Part shown: positions 55,254 to 64,000 of the stretch, piece after piece
Numbering within the stretch: position 1 is the first letter of the stretch
How the letters are laid out: every line of letters starts with the position of its first letter
From: Cryptomeria japonica
Taxonomy: Eukaryota > Streptophyta > Pinopsida > Cupressales > Cupressaceae
Direction: 5' to 3'
Assembly: GCF_030272615.1 (NCBI RefSeq)
Contig: NC_081405.1
Span: 156,042,454-156,106,453, forward strand
Length of the DNA stretch: 64,000 nucleotides
The notes under the pieces: model-generated
What the model was told of the DNA's origin: nothing
Seen by the model: only the letters and a program-made list of their open reading frames with translations
Databases searched by the model: none
Position numbers and translations under genes: made by a program

Positions 55254-58200
55254 GCAACGTCCTTTCAAAACGCAGTTCTACCTCAACATGTCTCTCCTGC
55301 ACCATCTATCCACGATGGCCCATATTCAATGAGTTTGGAATTTAGAGCCAAGGCCCCATGATCACACTGGTTGGATTGTGTGGTGGCATGACACCATTTC
55401 CCACTTTGTGAGGTTTCTGCGTATTTATGGTAGGCAACTCACCATCTACTGGAGGTAGTTGTATGATGTGACCACCGAAGCTCTATGTGCTACTACAAAA
55501 TCTTTGGCCTTGAATCCCTTTAATTCTACCCTACAACTCCATTTAGCCCAGCTCCGCCATTAGAAACAAGTTGTTGATAGTCACTCTACTAGAGGAACTC
55601 AAATCAAAGCCAGGTTGCACTGGCTCAAGGTGGGCAATAGGGATTCTAAGGAATTCTTCCTGGCTCTACGTGCCCATCATACCTTTGTAGGGATTAAGAA
55701 AATAAAAGAGGGACAAGCTCTTCTCACCGAATTGCCTAACATATTGCAAGCCTTTGTCTGTCATTATGAGAAGGTGTTCAGAGCGCAAGGAGATTCTCCG
55801 GCCAGAACCCAAGTCTTGCAAGATTTCTTAGCCATTGTTCCCAAATGTCTCTTTGTCTCTCAATAAGCCTTTTGTGATCTCTTACTGACCATTGATGATC
55901 TGAAGGAAGCCTCTTTTTCTATGGCAGATGACAAAGCCTCGGGCTGTGATGGCTTCCCTTGTGAATTCTACAAAGCTCTTTGGCCTTGTGTTGGTCTTGA
56001 TCTTCATAAGGTCTATCTAGAAGCTTTTCATTCCCGCTCCTTGGGGAAAATGATTAACCAAGGAAACATCAAGTTTATCCCTAAGGCTGGGGACCCTAAA
56101 GACATTTGAAATTGGTAGCCGATTACCTTTCTTAATGTCCCTTATAAGATCATTGCCAAAGCTTTGGCTCTCAAGATTCGCCATCTCCTATCACTTATTG
56201 TCTATTCGGAATAGACTAGATTTATTAAATCTAGGTTTATTCTGGATAATATTATTGTTGTTTGGGAAGGAATGGACTGGGCCAGACATTCTGAACAACG
56301 GGTAATATTTGTCAGGATTGACTTCGCTAAAGCATATGATCGCATTGAGTGGCCTTTTATCTTGGCTATGCTCAAAGTCCTTGACTTTGGTCCTCGATTC
56401 ATCCACTCTATTCAGATATTATTCAGAGATGCCTTGACTTGCATCACCATTAATGGCCGATAGTCTGAAGCTTTTGGCCTTTTTAGATCCATTTTCTAGG
56501 GTTGTCCTCTAGCTCCTACTTTATAAGTTCTTGCAATGGAAGGGTTTGATTACTTTCTTGCTAATGCTATCGCTGTTGGGTGTGTCCATGGTATCTCCCT
56601 ACCCGAGTCACCTTCTCAACTTGTCAATGGCCACTTTGCGATGATTCCTTTCTCACTCTCATTGAGGACAAATATAATGTGTTGGCCGCTCTTCAGTGTC
56701 TAAACACTTTTTGTTGGCTTCTGGTTCGGCCATTCAATGGCACAAGACACAATGCTATAGGCAGTCTTTTCTTCCCACCCTACCTTGGATCCTTCATTAT
56801 GACTGGAAATGGCTTCAGCATGGCAAAATATTTCTCTTTCTGGGCATTTCTTTTTCCTTCCAATCTTCTCATTCAGATCTTTGGAATGTGGTTTTAGCCA
56901 GAATTGAGAAAAAGTTTGCCTACTGGATCACCAAGCTTCTCTCTTTGGTTGGTAAATTCCAAGTTTTCTCCAAAGTGTTGGCCGCCACCCATGTCTACTA
57001 CTCCTCATGTTGGGATCCTTCTAAGGCCTCTTACATGAAATTGGAAAGACTTCTGAGGGCCTTTCTTTGGGCCTCTAGGTCTGACCATCATGGTTTTCAT
57101 AGGGTTGCTTGGAAATACTACTATCTTCCCAAGGAATCCGAGGGCTCAGCCTTATTTCTACTCAGAACCAAGGGCTGGCCTTATGTGCTAAGTGGGTTAT
57201 CAGAGCCTTATCTGGTGATGAGGCCTGGAAAATTCTTCTCTGACATTGCATTTCTTTAGGCTTTCCTTCCAAAACGCCAACCTGGAAGGGGATTGGCTTG
57301 CAAACCCTGCTCACTATGAAAGACCCTGTTTAGATAAAAGGTACTTTTATGGTCAAAAGTATCTGGCATGCTTGGGAAGCTATCAAGCCTTGGCTTCAAT
57401 GGGCCGACGATGGCTTTCAGGATGACTTATCCATGAATCAACACAACCTCTGGTGGTCACCTCTTTTTTAGGTGCAAGGGTTACCTCTAGCCAAAATCCA
57501 GGGTGTTAGTGCTCTGCGCTTTCACAAATGTGGCATTAGAACACCTAAGGATCTATTTTCCATAACTTCTATGAGCTTTCAGTCTTGGGAGGACCTCCAG
57601 GTCCAATTTCGCCTATCTCGAGCAGATCGATAGACTTACGACCTTCTAGTCTCAGCTCTTCCCTCAAATTTACTTCATAAGCTCGGTATTTGGTCTGTTA
57701 GACCTTGGTGGAAAGACTAGAAGTGGTATCCTTGGACTCCTTTCACCAACTACAAACCCAAAATGGGTTATCTCTGGTTGGTTCCTCATTTGCCTATGGT
57801 TCATACCCTTAATCAATGATGACACTTGCAGTCTTCTCAGACTTTATGGAGATTCAGGTTTTTTGTTGTCTGGTCCACCATCACTGAACCCAAGATTGCA
57901 CACTTTGCTTGGTGTGTACTCTTTCAAGGATTTCCTTTGGGTTCCAAACTCAAGCATTTGAGAGTTCCTGATCCCCGATGCCCTTTTTGTGGTCATCCAG
58001 AAACTTTTATGCACATATTTTGGTTCTGTAGAAGAGCTCAACTGTATTGGAGATGGATTCATGACTTCTTTCAGCCTTTTCAGCCTGAGCCATTTTCCTG
58101 GCACGTGGCTCTTTTGGGTGATTTTCCTAGAATCCCCTATAAATTCTCCCAGACATGGCATGCTTTCAGAATGAAGATCCTATACACTCTTTGGAAGGAT

Positions 58201-58524
58201 AGAAATGTTGTTATTTTTTCTCACAACTGTTTGGATATTAATGTTTCTCTTTATCCTAAAGCTTGCATTTGTAACAATGTTTTAATGCAGATTCAGGTAC
58301 AAGCTGACAAGGTGGCCCTAGAGGTGGCCCACCTTCAGGAGTTCCTCCAGCACTGGGGCAATGGCCCTTGTGCGATTTCTTTGGTACTATCGGACTCTGT
58401 TTGTGTTGACCATACTCTGCCCCATGGCCGCCACCGCGCTCGCAGCTCCTCTGCCCACCGCTGTCAGACCCTGTCATCCCAGCCTCCCCACCACCCATTG
58501 GGCAGGAGAGATGATGCTTGGTGA
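55254..58524 (+). pseudogene. LINE ORF2, 3' part (reverse transcriptase, zf-RVT)
   Basis: The ORF2 frame resumes after the Copia. Visible parts are WLKVGNRDSKEFFLALRAHH, the RT start (DDKASGCDGFPCEFYKALWP, FIPKAGDPKDI), YKIIAKALALKIRHLL, the first catalytic block VRIDFAKAYDRIEW, and GCPLAPTL. The second catalytic block is FADD, split by loss of one base at 56639/56640. After further frame changes comes the thumb (SKHFLLASGSAIQWHKTQC), then WKYYYLPKE, and at the end a zinc finger of zf-RVT type (CPFCGHPETFMHIFWFC) in the last ORF, 57826-58524. There is no RNase H domain after it, as in many plant L1s. Stops are common. Confidence 0.9.
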
Positions 58525-58960
58525 TGCCACTCAGCTTCTCCACCACGTCAAGGATCTGCCTCGGGGTGGCCCTCTTCTGCTCCTGTGACTTTTTTTCCTG
58601 TTGCTGATGGTTCTAGGTGGCCCTCTACCACCAATTCAAAGTTTCCTCGCCTGGCTTTGGTGATCTCGCCTCCTAGGCAGGAGGAAGGAGAAATTGAAAA
58701 AGATCCAGAATATGGGTGGTCTGTGCTGGACTTGACTCCTAGCCTTGCTGATGTATGGGACAAAAAAGATGATCCTGATTCTCCTTCCTCAGCTGCCACT
58801 GCTTTGGCTTCCTGAGGAAGTTTTTTGATGAATAGCTTGTTTTTTTGTTTTCAGTCGCTGGCCAAGTGACTCTCGTGGGGTGATCTTGTATCCCCTAGCC
58901 TTTTTTTGTGAATATGTACCTTAATATTTTTAATTAATAGAGAAGGCCTATTCATAAAAA
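58525..58960 (+). other. LINE 3' untranslated region and poly-A
   Basis: G/C-richer sequence ending AATTAATAGAGAAGGCC, then TATTCAT and an A-run (58955-58964) that merges with the right target-site copy. Confidence 0.85.
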
Positions 58961-58975
58961 AAAATGTATTTCGAC
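58961..58975. repeat. LINE target-site duplication, right copy
   Basis: AAAATGTATTTCGAC, identical to 41589-41603. The gene reading continues at 58976 in frame (YFD then AIESLHQEEL). Confidence 0.95.
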
Positions 58976-60502
58976 GCGATTGAATCATTGCATCAGGAAG
59001 AGCTTAAAGCTTACTCTAGGTGAGTTATTCGAGATAAATATTAGTTTTTATAAAGAAGATTTTTCTTGTTAGTTTTGGGTAATTGAGGTTTTATGCGATT
59101 TATTATTAATTGGACATTGTATCTCATCAGATGGTGGATGGAGTCTCGTTTGTCTGAATTGAAATTTGATCATCATTGTCATGTAGAATATTTTTTATGG
59201 CATGTATAATTTGTGAGGATGAGAGGTATTCCACATTTAGGTTTGGCCTAGCAAAGTTCTCTGCGATTACAACATATTTAGATGATATATACAACACATA
59301 TGGAAAAATTGATGAGTTGAAACTGCTCACAGAGGCCATTAAGAAGTAAGTGTTAAATCATAGTTTGTGTAGTTATATCTAATAATACATTTATATGTGA
59401 TTATACTAATCATAGTCTTCTATGTGTCTCTTAGGTGGGATCCAACTTCTATAGACAGCCTTCCTGAATATATTAAAATTGTATATATGGAATTGTATGA
59501 CACTGTCAATGAAATGGATCGAGAAGTTGAATTGATTCAAGGCCGAAGCACTTTCATCCCCTCTAAAGATGCTGTATGAATATGATTTTTGTTATTTTAG
59601 AATGAAATTTATGTTTTCATAAAATAAATGTTTTATTTATGCTATTGTTTTTCTTAAAATATTATCAAATTTACTTAATGCTTTGAAATTTTCTTGTGGT
59701 GTTTGTATACTTATTAAAGTTATAAATCTTTGGAGAATTACAATGGGCCTAAATTTAGTTTTGTACTTTCTAATACAACCATATGTATATTGTTGTTTCT
59801 GATTCAAGCCTATTTCTTGTTTATGTAGTGGGAAGCTTATATAGATGCAATGATGCAAGAAGTTGAGTGGCTTACTAAAAGGCATATGCCAAATTTGGTA
59901 GAACACATTGGGAATGGAAAAGTTAGTTCAGGGACTCGTGCAACTACTTTGCAACCTATATTAACAATAGATGGGATTATTTCAAAAACCATTCTTCAAA
60001 AAATTGGCTATCTATCAAGGTTCAATGATATTTTATGCTTGAGCCTTCGATTAAGAGGTGAAATAAAATCATTCAAGGTATGTTATAATGTTTATTAATG
60101 ATATTCTATGTATACTAATAAAAAGTAAAAAAATGAGTTTAATGTAAGAAATGGCTTATTTATTTGATTATGAACTTCAATCCTTTGTTGTGAAGGGTGA
60201 GGTTGATCAAGGAGAAACAAATTCATCCATAGCATGCTACATGAGAGATAATCCAAGATCTATAGAAGAGGATGCACTAAATTATGTAGAGAGTTTATTA
60301 GATGAACAAATCAAAGAATTAAATTGGGAGTACTTGAAAAATGATAGTGTTCCAACTTCTAGCAAGGATTACGCTTATGACATCACAAGAGGTTCAATAA
60401 GGATTACGCTTATGGCATCACAAGAGAAATAGTTTTAGTATTTCGAATGAAGACATACAAAATCATGTAATTCAAATCCTTATTGAACCTATAACCATGT
60501 AA
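58976..60502 (+). other. Terpene synthase exons 6b-10
   Basis: Exon 6 resumes at 58976 (AIESLHQEELKAYS) and ends at 59019 before GTGAGT. Exon 7 is 59131-59345: WWMESRLSELKF, HVEYF, a frameshift in the T-run 59191-59196, then MACIICEDERYSTFRFGLAKF and LDDIYN at 59278-59295. Exon 8 is 59435-59573 (WDPTSIDSLPEYIK...QGRSTF). Exon 9 is 59829-60077 (WEAYIDAMMQEVEWLTKRHMP...FNDILCLSLRLRGE). Exon 10 starts at about 60196 ([16 protein letters not shown]). Near 60364-60426 a 28-base block occurs twice and disturbs the frame. The family's tail is still seen in another frame (SISNEDIQNHVIQILIEP) with its stop at 60500-60502. Confidence 0.87.
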
Positions 60503-63500
60503 CCATTAATATAGTTTTACAATGTATACATTAATAAACAAATCTTTTTTATTGAATTAAGAGATATTTTATAATGTTTAATTTATGCTCAAATTTCATT
60601 AAAAAATGAGAGTTTATTTCTAATGATAGTCTATATAATGGTTCTAAGGAGAATTTTATTGATCCATGTTAAAATTTTATAGTATACTTAGGAAAATATT
60701 TTTCTTTGGTTACAAATCAAGATTATGTAATCCCTAATAGAACTAATTTATACTAGGAAAGTTCTTTAATGGGATATTTTGGTGTATTCAGAAAATCCTA
60801 TTCAATCCTTTGAGTAAATACAATTATTGTATAATCTTGTGTAAAATTTTAATTGCATTTTGTAACTTTAAGAGAATAAAATCCCTTTCATATAAATATA
60901 GGATAGTTAAATGAATAAATATCACATATATGCTACATATAATTAATTAATAATAGATGATAATTGATAATTTAAAACATTATATTAAGAATTAAACAAA
61001 AAAGGATAATAAATTCATCTATTGAAATTATGATGAAGAATAAGCTATGGTTTTTCTTAGAATTTAATCATTTATGATGACACCATAAATCATATACAAC
61101 AATAATATCACACAATTTTTTTTATATATAGTCATTGGAAGAAATTAAAGGCTACAAGGTCGCCTACTATTCAAGCAACCAAATATTGTTGTAACTAATT
61201 TTTGGGTCATCACATCACCTTACTAGTTGATATACGAAAACTCAATGAATTTTTGTGTTAATGCCCCATGGTGCAAGTCAAATATAATATAATAAAATTG
61301 AACATCAATCAAATAAAACATGAAAATAGACATTTAATCAAGGTCCAAGGAACTCAAATCATGAACAACTAAGATTCACCTCTCAAGTTCAAGAATGGAT
61401 AATATTCGCAAAGGAACCTCATTTTTTGCTCATTTCCAACTTTTTTGATTTATGGATTTTCTTGACTGAGGGAAGGACAATGTTGTCTTTGTCTATATGT
61501 CTATGATGAATATCTAGTAGAAAAAATGGTTTTGATGTGATTATTTTATGTTTCTAAAAATTAAAATTGAAAAATACAATACAATTATGTTTTCATTTTT
61601 GTATTTTCATATTTAGTTTTTAAAACACAAAATAGTCACATCTAAACTATTATGTCTACTAGATAGCCACTTCTAAAATGGATGACTTGTTCAAATTGAT
61701 TTGATGGAATATTTGCATGAATGTGGTCTATGTGTGGATGTAGAGAAGGTGGTAACAGAAACATTGAAACATCCACCCAATATCGATCATACCAAGCCTA
61801 TACTTCAAACTTTGATGCTTGACTCTATCATTGGGGTTTAGATTATTATAAACTCTGATTTTCCTAACTTCTACCTAGTCCTCATACATTGGTGAAATCA
61901 ATTCATTCATTGTCTTGATGGGTTTGATGGGAGAAATGCTGACATATCAAGAAACTCATTTGGATAAAATTATCGTTCCAACGAGGTTGCTCATGTTCTC
62001 TGTATACCATAGTTGTTTTCTACACACAATTATCACCCATTGCCACACCACATTCATCAATTCCAATGCAATCCACAAGTGAGTGTGCATCAAGGCCATC
62101 ATGAAGGTACCTAAATGTTTGTATACATACCTTGAAATCCTATATTAGAACCTCTAAAACATGTTTTAACTATATATCTATATTCATTCCAATTCAATTT
62201 GCAAAATACAATGAAGTAGGGAATGTTGTCAGTGCAGATAATATGGAAATGCATAATGGTAGTGAAGATTTTGGCCTATACCACCATAGGAAACTATTTT
62301 GTCATCGGATTGTTGTTGGGTATGAGATTCACCTCACAAGTTCAAGAATGAATTGGGTGATAATGTTAGCATAAGATGTGATGTTGAAAATGAATTGAGA
62401 GGGATGCCTTAAATAGGGATTTCACAATTTAAATTTTCTTTAGACCGACTTATATTTGGTATATTTTTACATAGAGATAGATTAGAGTAGGGTAAGACTA
62501 CTAAATTATCTTCTCATAATTCAAGGAAAAAATTTTAGACTGAGGGGAGCGGATCATCTTGGTTCTAATAGCTTTATCCTAAATTTCTAGGCATGCAAGA
62601 TAATGGGGTTCTAAAGCTAATTTCAGCTCAATAGATCAAACCATGATTTTTAGATATATAAAATATGTTTTGATAGTTGTAATTGGGGTAGGATTAAGGA
62701 TAAATCAGGATAATAAAAGATAAAGGGCACACCTAGATTTAAGGGCCCAAATAAGAGTGTGATGATGTAATAAAGTGGAATAAGACTCATATTAAATTAA
62801 ATTTTAATTAATTATAATAAAAGTCCTATAATGCATAGAGGAATAGAAAGTACTAAAATAAGTGCTAGGAGAGTGTGAAATTGGACACACTAATAAAGGT
62901 AGACATCCAGTTAATAGAGTTCCTATTAGTTTATCTTCATTTTTTTTCTCTTCTTTCGATCCAATATTGATTAAAATTTAAAAATTTTGTCCCTAAAAAT
63001 AACCCCAATAGAACCTAACTAGGTTCCTAGGAACATAACTAATCTTAGCAATAAATTTGAATGATTATAGACCAGATTTATTTTCCCAAAGGATTTTTGC
63101 TAGTTGTAGTCTATAACCCTAGATTGAGTCTTATTTAGATGGCAATCAAATGTATTCTAGATCTAATCTAAGCACATAATCAGAAAGAAAAAATTGTACA
63201 CATTATTAGGGCAATAATAGATCTCTTTATATTGATATATTAATATGAAATTCACATTCCTTATATATATCCTTTATGTTCTATCTCTACTTCTCTATTC
63301 TATCCTTATCTTTGGTCACCTAGGTCACTTAGTGACTAGATATCCTATCTATACCTATATCTCCTATTAGAGACACAAACCTTAAATGATCTCTTTATAA
63401 AATAAATTATCTACTAATCTATCTATTCTACAACTTTCTTATCAAATTACTCACTTATATCTTCAGACCAGTGCCTATATCCTATTTTCTAGTCAATCGT

Positions 63501-64000
63501 TACTTCAAAATGTACATAAACCTTTATAGTTTATATGTCTGAGTTATTTTTCCTCACCTTAAATTTTGCAGGCCAACTCATATAGATTTTGCAATTTAAA
63601 TTTCCATGCAATAATGTAATCATATCATCCGTCTCTTTGATATCAAAATCAAATGATAAAACTATGACATCGGTTTCATAATAGAATTCAACTTAGATAC
63701 CAGAAAAATGATTGAACAAAAGTTTATTACCTAAACGCATCAATATTATTTATCTAATAGTTTGTCTTGTACCTCTATAGTGTACCATCTTATTTTAATT
63801 TCTTGAGCATCCACTTGTAGATAATGAGCTATCTACCTTCAAATAGATCAACCAAATCTAAATTTTTACATTATTTTAATATCATGATATGCTCATTCAT
63901 GGTATTTATCTAATATTTTCTCTCTTTATATAAGAGATCTTTACTTAGAGACTTTGGTTGATCATTAGTACAAGTTAGAGAATAAATGCATTAAAATTTT
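60503..64000. other. No gene recognised
   Basis: 3.5 kb of AT-rich sequence downstream of the terpene synthase. The phrase GATTCACCTC(T/A)CAAGTTCAAGAATG occurs near 61373 and again near 62326, hinting at a diverged duplication. The short ORF at 62132-62374 has no recognisable motif. Confidence 0.5.

Larger units (their letters stand above)
41604..58960 (+). mobile_element. Full-length L1-type LINE, split by a Copia element
   Basis: Between identical 15-base copies of terpene synthase exon sequence lie a 95-base leader, ORF1, ORF2, a 3' untranslated region and a terminal A-run (58955-58964). This is the signature of target-primed reverse transcription. Without the nested Copia it is about 5.7 kb, the normal length for a plant L1. 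ORF1 has the DUF4283-like and CCHC parts. ORF2 has an apurinic endonuclease, RT and a C-terminal zf-RVT. It runs in the same direction as the gene. It is dead, with many stops and at least two frameshifts. Confidence 0.95.
40081..60502 (+). pseudogene. Conifer-type (TPS-d) terpene synthase, interrupted
   Basis: In the family this enzyme ionises a prenyl diphosphate with Mg2+ and cyclises it to a terpene, in plastids for monoterpene synthases. The sequence shows a Ser-rich plastid-signal-like N-terminus (MALVSIFPSDLSLCHS), the RR-x8-W motif (RRTGKHYPNLW), [34 protein letters not shown], the Asp-rich motif as LDDIYNTYG, SLPEYIKIVYMELYDTVNEM, the second metal site FNDILCLSLRLRGE and the C-terminal [16 protein letters not shown]. 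Intron positions and phases are those of a multi-exon plant TPS. Damage: TGA in exon 2, residues missing in exons 3 and 4, a T-run frameshift in exon 7, DDxxD changed to DDxxN, a rearranged last exon, and a 17.4-kb LINE-based insertion in exon 6. Without that insert the gene would span about 3 kb. Similarity to monoterpene synthases is my best guess; the product is unknown. Confidence 0.93.

Noticed and set aside
58256-58799. Gly- and Ser-rich ORFs antisense to the LINE end
   Set aside because: Shadows of the LINE ORF2 end and 3' UTR.

Overview
The window looks like repeat-rich nuclear DNA of a gymnosperm, most likely a conifer. It is AT-rich, has almost no intact genes, and is packed with old LTR retrotransposons. 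The only recognisable host gene is a broken terpene synthase of the conifer TPS-d kind. I see no intact protein-coding gene, no rRNA or tRNA gene and no CRISPR array. All calls come from reading the sequence by eye; no database search was run.

Layout. 1-2.4 kb: 3' end of a Ty1/Copia element, its LTR, and a second primer-binding site with a gag start just after that LTR. 2.4-6.6 kb: minus-strand Copia remnants, with an RNase H fragment, a primer-binding site and an LTR. 7.85-8.09 kb: a tRNA-type SINE. 8.8-10.3 kb: a decayed ORF of unknown family. 11.5-11.9 kb: a lone RNase H remnant. 12.7-14.0 kb: a 1.25 kb TRIM-like LTR element. 14.7-15.0 kb: a small CpG-rich islet. 17.9-20.3 kb: a decayed minus-strand ORF series of unknown family. 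21.9-22.7 kb: a solo LTR with target-site duplication (TSD) GGATT. 24.9-31.1 kb: a complete but dead minus-strand Ty3/Gypsy chromovirus (TSD AAAAT). 32.7-36.4 kb: a related Gypsy element that has lost RT, RNase H and integrase (TSD CTTAG). 36.4-39.9 kb: tandem duplications and a short satellite-like array.

40.1-60.5 kb is the centre of interest. A terpene synthase gene with a promoter-like region and about ten exons is split inside one exon by a full-length L1-type LINE with a 15-bp TSD. The LINE is split inside ORF2 by an 11.6 kb Copia element (TSD GCAAC). That Copia's 3' untranslated region holds a solo LTR (TSD ATCTT). The solo LTR is itself split by a 2.8 kb non-autonomous LTR element (TSD CACTC). 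Every junction is readable, so the order of four insertions can be deduced. The synthase also carries stops, frameshifts, deletions and an altered DDxxD motif.

The Copia polyprotein, LINE ORF1 and the LINE ORF2 segment upstream of the Copia insertion have decayed by substitution only. They hold 19 in-frame stops (14 TAG) and no frameshift over about 2,000 codons, mostly where the families have Gln or Trp. This is what cytosine deamination of methylated CHG sites would leave. 60.5-64 kb is AT-rich with no feature I can support.
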